DNA from: Actinoplanes liguriensis
Lineage (GTDB): Bacteria; Actinomycetota; Actinomycetes; Mycobacteriales; Micromonosporaceae
Direction: 5' to 3'
Length of the DNA: 12,649 nucleotides
Assembly: GCA_000715855.1 (NCBI GenBank)
Contig: KL571221.1
Span: 1 to 12,649 of the forward strand
In this document: positions 6,008 to 12,649 of the stretch, one piece after another
Layout of the letters: every line of letters begins with the position of its first letter
Numbering within the stretch: position 1 is the stretch's first letter
Notes under the pieces: model-generated
Seen by the model: the letters and a program-made list of their open reading frames with translations, nothing else
Database searches by the model: none
Told to the model about the DNA's origin: nothing
Made by a program: the position numbers and the translations under genes

Positions 6008-6925
6008 TCACAGTGAGCGAAACGGCCACGCGTCCAGGGCCTGAGCGAGCCACGGCACGATCAGGATCACCGTGGGTAGCACCAGCAGGCCGACCGCGGC
6101 GATCCCGGCGAGGGCCGACAGACCGGTCGAACCGGGCGCCGGACCGGCCAGCCGGTCGAGTCTGCGGCGACGGGATTCACCCGCCGGGTCGGCCGGCGCC
6201 TCCTCCGCAAGGGGGACGGCGTCGGACAGCCGGGACAGCGCGGCGTGCAGCGGGGCCGGGCCGGTGCGGCGCCGGGCGGCGTCGTCGGAGACCATCTCCA
6301 GCAGCAGGTGCACCGCGTCGAGCGGGGTCCGGGACCGCAGCGGGCGCGGCACCGCCCGGTAGAACGCGGTGAACGACTCCATCACCAGCTCGTGCTTGTG
6401 CCGCAGGTGCGCCTGCTCGTGCGCGAGCACCGCGTCCACCTGCTCCCGGTCCAGGATCCGCAGCACCGCGTCGCTGAGCACGACCCGCGGCTCGCGGCCG
6501 GGCACGCAGTAGGCCAGCGGCAACGCCCCCTCCAGCACGCGCACCTCGCCACCGCCCAGCTCCTGGTGGCGTTCTGCCCGGTCGAGCAGGTCGGCGAGCA
6601 TCCGGTGCCGCTCCCGCCGGGCCCGGGCCCGCACGCTCACTTTGATCAGCGAGATCAGCAGCCGGATCACGATGGTGGCGGCGACCGCCAGGGACAGGAC
6701 CAGGGACGCGACGACCCAGGGATGATCCGCGCCGGCGGCCCGGGTCAGCTCCTCCGGGGCGGCCAGGACCACACCGAGGGCGCAGAGCACCGAGGTGAGG
6801 GTGAGCGCCTGCCAGAGCAGGACGGCGGCGACCGGTGCGCGATCGGGCCAGCGGGCGCCGGCCAGGATGCCCGGGACGACCAGCGAGAGGGTCAACCCGA
6901 GCGCGCCTAGTAAGAGTGCGGTCAC
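6008..6925 (-). CDS. M56-family membrane metallopeptidase (BlaR1/MecR1-like, no sensor domain)
   Basis: A 305-residue integral membrane zinc protease. Hydrophobic segments lie at about 3-22, 32-56, 70-95 and 272-297. The cytoplasmic zinc motif is HEQAH at 169-173, and the probable third ligand is Glu210 in the LLLEMVSDDAA segment. BlaR1/MecR1 relatives cut or trigger loss of their BlaI-type repressor on signal. This protein ends right after the last membrane helix and has no extracellular penicillin-binding domain, so beta-lactam sensing through that domain is not possible and the signal is unknown. The GTG start at 6925 overlaps the blaI stop (GTGA), and a longer start would run across blaI. 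The gene is followed by 262 bp of leader before the NlpC gene, whose riboswitch indicates separate control. The His/Glu zinc ligands are intact, so I expect an active protease. Confidence 0.9.
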   Translation of the reverse strand: MTALLLGALGLTLSLVVPGILAGARWPDRAPVAAVLLWQALTLTSVLCALGVVLAAPEELTRAAGADHPWVVASLVLSLAVAATIVIRLLISLIKVSVRARARRERHRMLADLLDRAERHQELGGGEVRVLEGALPLAYCVPGREPRVVLSDAVLRILDREQVDAVLAHEQAHLRHKHELVMESFTAFYRAVPRPLRSRTPLDAVHLLLEMVSDDAARRRTGPAPLHAALSRLSDAVPLAEEAPADPAGESRRRRLDRLAGPAPGSTGLSALAGIAAVGLLVLPTVILIVPWLAQALDAWPFRSL

Positions 6926-7272
6926 GTCTCTTTCGGTGTGGCATCCAGGGCGGCTTGGATCGCGCCGGGTGGCAGCTGACCGAGGAAGTATGCCAGCGCG
7001 GCGTCCTGATCGGGAGTGCCGCTGAGCGCGTCGAACATCAGCGCGGCGGTCATCTCGGCGCGCGACTGGGCCGGCGCGTACTTGTAGGCGCGGTCCTCCA
7101 TCGTCCGCACGACCAGTTTCTTCTTGGCGAGACGGTCGAGAACCGTCATCACCGTCGTGTACGCCAGGTCGCGGCCGGCGAGGATCCCGGCGTGGACCTG
7201 CCGCACGGTCAGCGGTTCGGGCGCGTCCCACAACTGCGCCATGACCTCACGTTCAAGTTCGCCAAGTGCCAT
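6922..7272 (-). CDS. BlaI/MecI/CopY-family transcriptional repressor
   Basis: A 116-residue winged-helix repressor of typical family length. Residues 1-72 form the DNA-binding domain (GELEREVMAQLWD, then VRQVHAGIL, then the recognition region AYTTVMTVLDRLAKKKLV, then wing DRAYKYAP). Residues 73-116 form the helical dimerisation part. The ATG at 7272 is preferred because GGATGGG lies just upstream at ribosome-binding distance; the alternative ATG at 7281 would add three residues with only AGG directly abutting it. The gene overlaps the M56 gene by GTGA, forming a BlaI-BlaR1-like pair. It diverges from cydA across a gap holding TACTACG-type operators, close in form to known BlaI sites (TACTACA-type), so it very probably represses itself and the cyd operon. 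DNA-binding assignment is strong; the target is inferred from operator position. Confidence 0.93.
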   Translation of the reverse strand: MALGELEREVMAQLWDAPEPLTVRQVHAGILAGRDLAYTTVMTVLDRLAKKKLVVRTMEDRAYKYAPAQSRAEMTAALMFDALSGTPDQDAALAYFLGQLPPGAIQAALDATPKET

Positions 7273-7298
7273 GTGACCCATCCTACTAGGGACTGTCG

Positions 7299-7335
7299 TA
7301 CTACGTCTCGTAGTATCTACTACGAAGAGTCGTAG
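7299..7335. promoter_or_regulatory. BlaI-type operator cluster overlapping divergent blaI and cydA promoters
   Basis: The main site is the perfect inverted repeat TACTACGTCTCGTAGTA (7299-7315, 7-bp arms, 3-bp spacer). Its right arm is also inverted against a second TACTACG at 7318-7324 (2-bp spacer), which in turn faces a CGTAG at 7331-7335 (6-bp spacer). Four alternating half-sites therefore fill 37 bp. TAGTAT (7311-7316) is a likely -10 for cydA, and TAGTAC (complement of 7298-7303) a likely -10 for blaI; both lie within or at the edge of the operator. No strong -35 hexamers are seen. Bound repressor would block both directions. The palindrome is directly seen; BlaI as its ligand follows from family consensus and position. 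Confidence 0.8.
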
Positions 7336-7347
7336 AGGGGACACCCG

Positions 7348-8763
7348 ATGGACGTGCTCGACCTGACCCGGCTGCAGTTCGCGGTCGTGACGATCTATCA
7401 CTACCTGTTCGTGCCGCTGTCGATCAGCCTGTCGGCGGTCGCGGCCGGGCTGCACCTGACCTGGATGCGCACCGGCTCCGAGAGGTTCCTGAACCTGACG
7501 AAGCTCGTCGGCAAGCTGCTGATCGTCACGTTCGCGGTCGGCGTGGTCACCGGCCTCGTGCAGGAGTTCCAGTTCGGGCTCGGCTGGAGCGCGTTCGCCA
7601 AGTTCTACGGCGACGTGTTCGGCCCGACCCTGGCGATCGAGGGGATGCTCGCGTTCTTCCTGGAGGCGACGTTCCTCGCTCTGTGGTACTTCGGGTGGGG
7701 ACGTCTGCCCCGCAAGCTGCACGCCGCCACGATCGTCGTCGTCGCGGTGGGGACGCTGCTCTCGGCGTACATAATTCTTGCCGCTAATTCTTTTATGCAG
7801 AACCCGGTGGCCTATGCGCTGGACCCGGAGACCGGCCGGGCTCATCTGACGAGCTTCGGTGAGCTGCTCACCAACGAGGTGGTGCTCGCGGCCTTCCCGC
7901 ACACCATGGCCGGGGCCGCGATGGCCGGCGGCGGCCTGCTCCTGGCGATCGGGGTGTGGCGGATCGCCGCGGACGGGGCGTTCCGCACCCTCGCCCGGCT
8001 CGGCGCGTGGCTGATGCTGATCGGCGGCGCGATGACCGCGATCACCGGCGACCACCTGGGCAAGGTGATGACCGCGGTGCAGCCGATGAAGATGGCCGCC
8101 GCCGAGGCGCTCTACGAGACGACGACCGGGGCGCCGTTCTCGGTCTTCGCGATCGGCAAACTGGGGCACGAGAAGCCGTTCCTCACCGTCGAGATCCCGC
8201 ACCTGCTCTCGTTCCTGGGCACCGGCTCGTTCGACGGCACCGTGCAGGGCATCGACGACCTCCAGGCGCAGTACGCCGCCCAGTACGGTCCGGGCAGCTA
8301 CGTGCCGATGATCCCGGTCGCGTTCTGGACGTTCCGCCTGATGATCGGCGCCGGTGTGGCCGGGATGGCACTCGCGGCCTACTACCTCTGGGCCTCGTCG
8401 AACCGGCGGTGGAAACTTCCGCTGCTGCCCGCGTTCCTGCAGATGGGCGCCGGCGTGCCCGGGTGGGTCAAGCGGATCCTGCTGCTCTCGCCGCTGCTGC
8501 CGGCCGCCGCGAACACGTTCGGCTGGGTCTTCACCGAGACCGCGCGGCAACCCTGGCTGGCGTTCGGCATCTCCAAGGTCTCCGACGGCATCTCCCCCGG
8601 GCTGACCAGTGCGGAGGTCATCGCGTCGCTGGCCGGGTTCACGCTGATCTACGGATTCCTCGCGATCGCCTGGTACAAGCTCGTGCTCCATCTGTCCCGG
8701 AAACCCCTCGCGCCGGAGATCCCGGCCGAGACGGCCGACGCCGAGTCCGTTCCCGCCTACTAG
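7348..8763 (+). CDS. cydA: Cytochrome bd oxidase subunit I
   Basis: A 471-residue polytopic membrane protein holding the hemes of the bd-type quinol oxidase, which reduces oxygen to water at high affinity without pumping protons. Key residues match the E. coli protein one position earlier near the N-terminus: His18 ([16 protein letters not shown]; heme b595/d region), Glu98 and Glu106 ([14 protein letters not shown]), His185 (FPHTMAG; b558 ligand) and Met332 (FRLMIGAG; second b558 ligand). The quinol-binding Q-loop begins [10 protein letters not shown], with Lys248 and Glu253 at the places of E. coli Lys252 and Glu257. The protein is about 50 residues shorter than E. coli CydA, mainly from a short Q-loop (S-class). 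The ATG is preceded by GAGGGG at 7335-7340. It is first gene of cydA-cydB-cydDC. Codon use is ordinary except for an A/T-ending island at 7771-7794. Confidence 0.97.
   Translation: MDVLDLTRLQFAVVTIYHYLFVPLSISLSAVAAGLHLTWMRTGSERFLNLTKLVGKLLIVTFAVGVVTGLVQEFQFGLGWSAFAKFYGDVFGPTLAIEGMLAFFLEATFLALWYFGWGRLPRKLHAATIVVVAVGTLLSAYIILAANSFMQNPVAYALDPETGRAHLTSFGELLTNEVVLAAFPHTMAGAAMAGGGLLLAIGVWRIAADGAFRTLARLGAWLMLIGGAMTAITGDHLGKVMTAVQPMKMAAAEALYETTTGAPFSVFAIGKLGHEKPFLTVEIPHLLSFLGTGSFDGTVQGIDDLQAQYAAQYGPGSYVPMIPVAFWTFRLMIGAGVAGMALAAYYLWASSNRRWKLPLLPAFLQMGAGVPGWVKRILLLSPLLPAAANTFGWVFTETARQPWLAFGISKVSDGISPGLTSAEVIASLAGFTLIYGFLAIAWYKLVLHLSRKPLAPEIPAETADAESVPAY
7771..7794 (+). other. Cluster of A/T-ending codons inside cydA
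   Basis: Eight successive codons read ATA ATT CTT GCC GCT AAT TCT TTT (Ile142 to Phe149), seven ending in A or T. The rest of cydA uses almost only G/C-ending codons, so this is an abrupt local change. The encoded peptide ([12 protein letters not shown]) is well conserved in CydA, so the reading frame is real. The island lies at the end of a transmembrane helix, just before the QNP loop. It could slow translation during membrane insertion, or hide a DNA or RNA signal. Confidence 0.6.
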
Positions 8764-8776
8764 GAGTCCCGGAAAG

Positions 8777-9757
8777 ATGATCACCTTCTGGTTCGCGATC
8801 CTCGTCCTCGCCTGGGTGCTCTACTTCGTCCTCGAGGGCTTCGACTTCGGTGTCGGCGTGCTCGCCCCGTTCCTCGGGCGCGACGAGCACGAGCGCGGCG
8901 CGGCGATCCGCACCATCGGCCCGTTCTGGGACGGCAACGAGGTGTGGCTGGTCGCCGCGATCGGCGTCACGTTCGCCGCCTTCCCCGACTGGTACGCGGT
9001 GCTGCTCTCCGCGCTCTACCTGCCGATGGTCGCCATCCTGCTGCTGCTCGCGGTGCGCGGCGTCGCCCTGGAGTTCCGCGGCAAGCACGACTCGCCGGCC
9101 TGGCGCCGCCGCTGCGACTGGCTCCTCTCCGGATCGTCCGCGGGCGTGGTGCTGCTCTGGGGCGCGCAGCTCGGGATCTTCGTGCACGGCCTCGCGCTCA
9201 ACGCCGACGGCGTGGTGACCGGAAACGGTCTCGGCCGCAGCCTCTCCCCCCTCGTCACCCCCGCCGCCGGCCTCGGCGCACTCGCCGGGCTGCTCGGCAC
9301 GGTCCTGCTCGGCGCGACGTTCCTGGCCCTGCGGACCACCGGCCCGGTCCGCCGGCGCGCGGTCTCGCTGGCCCGCAACGGCGGCAACCTCGGCACGGTC
9401 GGCCTGCTCCTCGCCGGGATCGCCACCGGCTCCCGGCTCACACTGGTCGCCGCGGTCGTCTGCTTCGTCGCCGGCATGCTCGCCCGCCGGGGCCGCGAGG
9501 GCGGCGCGTTCACGGCCGTCGCGCTCGGCGTCGCCGCCGCGGTGGTCACGGTCTTCACCACGCACGGCTCGGTCGTCCTGCGCAGCACCCTCGACCCGCT
9601 CTGGTCGCTGACCCGCACGCAGGCCGCGGCCAGCCCGTCCGCACTCCGCCTCATCACGATCGCGGGCGTGCTGATCCTGCCCGGCGTACTCGCCTACCAG
9701 GCCTGGTCCTACTGGGTCTTCCGGCGCCGCGTCGCCAGTGAGCGGATCGCGTCGTGA
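8777..9757 (+). CDS. cydB: Cytochrome bd oxidase subunit II
   Basis: A 326-residue, multi-helix membrane protein and the partner of CydA. Family motifs: EGFDFGVGVL (20-29), the conserved FWDGNEVWLVAA (50-61), and the EFRGK loop (99-103). About eight or nine hydrophobic segments are visible. It is shorter than E. coli CydB, as is usual for actinobacteria. It starts 13 bp after the cydA stop; GGAG (8763-8766) and GGAAAG (8771-8776) serve as ribosome-binding site. Its TGA overlaps the GTG of the cydDC frame, so the exporter is translationally coupled to the oxidase. No CydX-like small ORF is evident between cydB and cydD. The long frames on the opposite strand here are codon-bias shadows. Confidence 0.97.
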   Translation: MITFWFAILVLAWVLYFVLEGFDFGVGVLAPFLGRDEHERGAAIRTIGPFWDGNEVWLVAAIGVTFAAFPDWYAVLLSALYLPMVAILLLLAVRGVALEFRGKHDSPAWRRRCDWLLSGSSAGVVLLWGAQLGIFVHGLALNADGVVTGNGLGRSLSPLVTPAAGLGALAGLLGTVLLGATFLALRTTGPVRRRAVSLARNGGNLGTVGLLLAGIATGSRLTLVAAVVCFVAGMLARRGREGGAFTAVALGVAAAVVTVFTTHGSVVLRSTLDPLWSLTRTQAAASPSALRLITIAGVLILPGVLAYQAWSYWVFRRRVASERIAS

Positions 9758-12649
9758 CAACCATCGAAGAACCACGATCATTTGCCCGTACGTCGTCAGC
9801 CCCGCCCGCGGCCCGCCCCGCCCCCGCGCGGCGGGTCGCACGGGGGCCGATCGATCCACGGCTGCTGCGCCACGCCCGCAGCGCGCGCGGCGGAGTGGCC
9901 CTGCTCGCAGTGATCGGAACCGGACAAGCAGCGGCGACCCTCGCCATCGCGGTCGCACTCACCCGGATCATCGCCCCGTCGACGGTCCTCCTCGGCGGGA
10001 CGCGCGCCGGGGCGATCGTGCTGCTGGCCGGCGCGTATGCCGTACGCGCAATGCTCTCCTGGGCCGAACAGGTGGTCGCCCGGCGGGCCGCGGCCCGGGT
10101 CACCGACGAGCTCCGGCGCTCACTGCTGACCGCCGTGATCCGGCGCGGCCCGGCGTGGGTCGCCTCCTACGGCGCGGGCCGCCTCACCACGGTCCTCGGC
10201 ACCGGGCTGGACTCGCTGCGGCCGTGGTTCTCCGGGTACCTTCCGTCGCTGGTCCTCGGCGTGCTCCTGCCACCCGCGGTGATCGCCGTGATGCTCCTGG
10301 TCGACCCGGCCTCCGCCGTGATCGCGCTGCTCACCCTCCCTCTCGTCCCGCTGCTCGGCGCCCTGATCGGCTGGGCCACGCAAGCCCGCGCCAAACAGCG
10401 CTGGGCGGCGGACGCGCGACTGGCCGGCCACTTCCTCGACGTGGTCCGCGGCCTGGGCACCCTCAAGATGTACGGCCGCGCCGAACGCCAGACCGCCGTC
10501 ATCGCCGACCTGACCGACCGCCACCGGCACGCCACCCTGCGGGTCCTGCGCGTCGCGTTCCTCTCCTCGACCGCCCTCGACCTGGTCGGCACCCTCTCCG
10601 TCGGGCTGGTCGCGGTCCAGGCCGGCATCCGGGTCGCCGGCGGTTCGATGCCCCTGGCCCCAGCCCTGCTCGCGATCCTCCTGGCGCCCGAGGTGTACCG
10701 CCCGCTGCGCGAGATGGCCGCCCGCTACCACGCCGCCACCGACGCCACCGCGGTGATCGCCGACGTCGACGAGATCCTCACCGTCCCCACCCACCTCCCC
10801 TCCCCTGGCCCGCCCCACCTGAGCCCCGAGTGGACCGCCCTCGCCGCCACCACCAGCCCCGGCCAGGAGCTGTCAGCTGGCACTGACCGTGGTTATGCCG
10901 CCCTCACAACCACGGTGAGCACCAGCCCGCAGGGCGCCGCGGGTGGCGATGACGGTGGGGCCCGGGTTGACGGCAACGGGGCCGGGCAGGTGCCGGCTGG
11001 CGCTGACGGTGGTTGTCCGGGATCGGTGCGCGGCGGGGAGGGGCAGGACGTCGCCGGTAGGGAGTGGGCGGCACTGGCGGAAGCCGCTCGGTGGGGGGTG
11101 CTCGCGGCCGGAGTGCGGGCGTCCTATCCCGGCGCGAGCGGCGAGGCGTTGTGGCTGGACGAGCTGGCGGTCCGGGCCGGTGAGGTCGTGGCGCTGCGCG
11201 GACCGTCCGGGGCGGGCAAGAGCACGGCCCTGCGGGTGTTCGCCGGGCTGCACCCGGCTGATGCGGGAGCGGTCGCCGTCGGGCGGGCGTTTCACCTGTC
11301 CCAGCGGCCGGCGCTGCCCTACGCCCGGACCGTCGGCGAGGCCTTCGCCACGGACGCCACCGATGACGAGATCCGGGCCGCGCTGCACATGGTCGGATTG
11401 GATGCCGAGGTCACCGCGGATACGCCGCTCGGCGAGCACGGCAACGGCATCTCCGCCGGCCAGCGTCAGCGCCTCGCCCTGGCCGCGCTGCTGCACCGGG
11501 CCGGGCGGGCGGCGGCGCTGACCCGGCGAGCCGCCGAACGCCCGCACCGCGACGAACCCGGCCCGAAACGCCGCCCGCTCCCGGTCGTCACACTCCTGCT
11601 GGACGAACCGACCGCCCACCTGGACCCCGCTGCCGAGCAACTGGTGGTGACGCGGCTGCGCGAGTTCGCCCAGCGCGGCTGTGCCGTCCTGGTGGTGGCC
11701 CATCGGCCGGCGCTCCTGGCCGCGTCCGACCGCATCGTCGACATCCACGCACCAGGCCAGACCGACAGCGACGGCCGCATTCAGCCTGCAAGGTCGGCCA
11801 CCGACGACCAGGCGGTGGCTCAAGCCGACCGCGAGCTCGCGGGATCCGCCACCGGCATTCACGCAATTGCCCAAGCCGACGGCGACGACCAGCTTGCGCA
11901 AGCTGCGGCCGGCGTTCGCTCAGTTGCCGAGGCCGACAACGGGCGCGTTCGGCCGGCGAGGTCATCCGCTGACGTTCGCTCAACGGGGCAGGCCGATGGC
12001 GGCCGCAGCCAGCTTGCGGGAGCCGCCGCCGGGGCCCGGGCGGTGGGGCGGGCCGACGGCGATGGGCCTGGTCAGTCTGCGGACTCGGCGCGCGGCGTCG
12101 GGTCGGCGGGGGCACCTGACCGGCAAGATCGGCTGCCGGCGGGGACAACTTCACGGCCCACCCACCCTGGGGGAAGTCCCGCTGGTCAGTGTGAGGGGGA
12201 AACGCAAGATCGTTCCGGTGGGCTGTGGACGACCGAAGAATGTGGACAACGGCCGGAGGATTCCACCCCCGCTCAGAGTGCGGACGTGTGGTGGCGGCGG
12301 TCGTGGGTGGCCGTCGCTCTCGGGGCGGGAGCGGTGCTCGGCGGGCCTGTGCTGACCGGGTCGGCGGCCTGGCTGCTGGTCCGGGCGGCGACCCTGCCGC
12401 CGGTGCTGACGCTGTCCGCGGCGGTCGTGCTGGTACGCGGGAGCGCGGTGGCCCGACCCCTGCTCCGGTACCTGGAGCGGCTGGTGGCGCACGACGTGGC
12501 GTTCGCGCGGTTGGGGAGCCGGCGGGCCGCCGTCTACGCCCGGCTCGTCCCCCGGGTGCCCGGCGCTCACCTGCACCGGCGCGGTGATCTGCTCACCCGG
12601 CTGGTCGACGACGTGGACGCCCGGGTGGACGGGCTGCTCCGGGGCCGGC
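9754..12649 (+). CDS. cydDC: Fused CydD-CydC thiol/heme ABC exporter (3' end beyond the right edge)
   Basis: One stop-free frame of at least 965 residues, starting at GTG 9754 in a GTGA overlap with cydB. CydDC is the inner-membrane ABC exporter needed to assemble cytochrome bd; it has been linked to export of cysteine/glutathione and to heme. Residues about 45-340 are the CydD membrane domain. Residues 448-665 are its ATPase domain: Walker A GPSGAGKST (483-491), Q-loop Gln517, signature SAGQRQR (567-573), Walker B TLLLDEPT (613-620), H-loop His650. From about 846 CydC begins: GSAAWLLVRA (869-878), LLRYLERLVAHD (903-914), RRGDLLTRLVDDVD (942-955). Fused forms are known in Streptomyces. Three low-complexity insertions are unusual: about 343-447, about 584-610 between signature and Walker B (about 27 residues), and about 667-845 between the halves. 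The inserts contain many A/T-ending codons unlike the flanking domains. The CydC ATPase lies outside the window. Confidence 0.92.
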   Translation, partial: MTTIEEPRSFARTSSAPPAARPAPARRVARGPIDPRLLRHARSARGGVALLAVIGTGQAAATLAIAVALTRIIAPSTVLLGGTRAGAIVLLAGAYAVRAMLSWAEQVVARRAAARVTDELRRSLLTAVIRRGPAWVASYGAGRLTTVLGTGLDSLRPWFSGYLPSLVLGVLLPPAVIAVMLLVDPASAVIALLTLPLVPLLGALIGWATQARAKQRWAADARLAGHFLDVVRGLGTLKMYGRAERQTAVIADLTDRHRHATLRVLRVAFLSSTALDLVGTLSVGLVAVQAGIRVAGGSMPLAPALLAILLAPEVYRPLREMAARYHAATDATAVIADVDEILTVPTHLPSPGPPHLSPEWTALAATTSPGQELSAGTDRGYAALTTTVSTSPQGAAGGDDGGARVDGNGAGQVPAGADGGCPGSVRGGEGQDVAGREWAALAEAARWGVLAAGVRASYPGASGEALWLDELAVRAGEVVALRGPSGAGKSTALRVFAGLHPADAGAVAVGRAFHLSQRPALPYARTVGEAFATDATDDEIRAALHMVGLDAEVTADTPLGEHGNGISAGQRQRLALAALLHRAGRAAALTRRAAERPHRDEPGPKRRPLPVVTLLLDEPTAHLDPAAEQLVVTRLREFAQRGCAVLVVAHRPALLAASDRIVDIHAPGQTDSDGRIQPARSATDDQAVAQADRELAGSATGIHAIAQADGDDQLAQAAAGVRSVAEADNGRVRPARSSADVRSTGQADGGRSQLAGAAAGARAVGRADGDGPGQSADSARGVGSAGAPDRQDRLPAGTTSRPTHPGGSPAGQCEGETQDRSGGLWTTEECGQRPEDSTPAQSADVWWRRSWVAVALGAGAVLGGPVLTGSAAWLLVRAATLPPVLTLSAAVVLVRGSAVARPLLRYLERLVAHDVAFARLGSRRAAVYARLVPRVPGAHLHRRGDLLTRLVDDVDARVDGLLRGR
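10876..11016. repeat. Imperfect palindrome and copies within the first CydD insertion
   Basis: GCTGGCACTGACCGTGGTT (10876-10894) is matched in inverted orientation by 10908-10926 (16 of 19 positions, innermost 9 bp perfect: ACCGTGGTT / AACCACGGT) across a 13-base loop. A direct copy with three mismatches over 21 bp lies at 10996-11016. All are in frame inside the low-complexity insert between the CydD membrane and ATPase domains. The arrangement resembles a small palindromic repeat (REP/RPE-like) tolerated in a linker, but copies elsewhere in the genome cannot be seen here. Confidence 0.6.
11758..12120. repeat. About 60-bp degenerate tandem repeat coding the CydD-CydC linker
   Basis: The linker shows roughly six in-frame units of 17-20 residues, each beginning with an (A/T)D dipeptide: at residues 670 (TD), 691, 708, 727, 747 and 767. 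They follow a loose pattern ADG-x4-LAG-x-A-x-G-x3-A-x-Q. At the DNA level, GGCGTTCGCTCA (11911-11922) recurs as GACGTTCGCTCA (11971-11982), exactly 60 bp apart. CAGCTTGCG also recurs (11890-11898 and 12010-12018), 120 bp apart. The tract is Gln/Asp/Ala/Gly-rich and looks disordered. Confidence 0.72.

Noticed and set aside
6007..6017. CTCACAGTGAG palindrome at the M56 stop codon as a terminator
   Set aside because: Arms of 5 bp with a single central base cannot form a hairpin loop, and no T-run follows.
6922..8784. A 620-codon minus-strand protein containing BlaI at its end
   Set aside because: Only the final 116 codons match a family. The upstream part is antisense to cydA and crosses the operator region.
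8639..9958. Minus-strand open frame opposite cydB
   Set aside because: Glu/Arg/Gly/Asp-rich translation typical of the antisense of a GC-rich membrane-protein gene; no motif.
9738..10886. Plus-strand frame ending at 10886 as the gene after cydB
   Set aside because: It gives an Arg/Pro-rich translation. The frame starting at GTG 9754 contains the CydD membrane domain and ABC motifs instead.
10873..11901. Minus-strand 342-codon frame opposite the CydD ATPase
   Set aside because: Antisense to intact Walker A, signature and Walker B motifs; no recognizable domain of its own.
12224..12249. DnaA-box-like sequences (TGTGGACGA and TGTGGACAA, complement of TTGTCCACA)
   Set aside because: Only one exact match plus one near match, inside coding sequence, with no origin context such as dnaA, dnaN or an AT-rich element.
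12255..12288. Separate cydC start at GTG 12286 with GGAGGA at 12255
   Set aside because: The purine tract is 25 bases from the GTG, too far for a ribosome-binding site, and the frame from cydD is open throughout.

Overview
The window is very GC-rich, with dense genes, mostly G/C-ending codons, several GTG starts and 4-base stop/start overlaps (GTGA, ATGA). Together with an actinobacterial-type c-di-AMP riboswitch and a fused CydD-CydC exporter, this points to a high-GC actinomycete. A Micromonosporaceae (Actinoplanes-like) source is my inference from gene content, not something proven by the sequence.

Layout. Positions 1-1932 (minus strand) hold a translationally coupled pair: a TPR-containing AAA+ ATPase and a TPR protein cut by the left edge. 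Positions 1983-4422 hold a small catabolic or detoxification-type locus: an EHN-type epoxide hydrolase (minus) diverges from a MarR-family regulator and an alpha/beta hydrolase (plus, ATGA-coupled). The 53-bp divergent gap carries two perfect 10-bp palindromes. Positions 4423-4773 are a convergent intergenic region with a degenerate GC-rich repeat cluster and an intrinsic terminator. Positions 4774-5745 (minus) encode a secreted NlpC/P60 peptidoglycan hydrolase preceded by a ydaO-type c-di-AMP riboswitch. Positions 6008-7272 (minus) hold a BlaI-type repressor and an M56 (BlaR1-like) membrane metallopeptidase, GTGA-coupled. Positions 7348-12649 (plus) hold the cytochrome bd oxidase locus: cydA, cydB and a GTGA-coupled single open frame encoding CydD fused to CydC. 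That frame runs without a stop from 9754 to the right edge.

How it fits together. blaI-M56 and cydAB-cydDC diverge across a 75-bp gap containing a perfect TACTACG-N3-CGTAGTA operator plus further half-sites overlapping both likely promoters. The simplest model is that the BlaI/M56 pair senses an unknown envelope or redox signal and derepresses the bd oxidase and its assembly exporter. The NlpC/P60 hydrolase next door is under separate c-di-AMP control.

The most unusual features are three low-complexity insertions in the CydDC fusion, including a roughly 180-residue repeat linker and an insertion inside the ATPase domain; the BlaI/M56-bd oxidase pairing; an island of A/T-ending codons in cydA; and an epoxide hydrolase that seems to lack one ring-opening tyrosine. 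I found no tRNA, rRNA, CRISPR array, transposase, integrase or phage gene.
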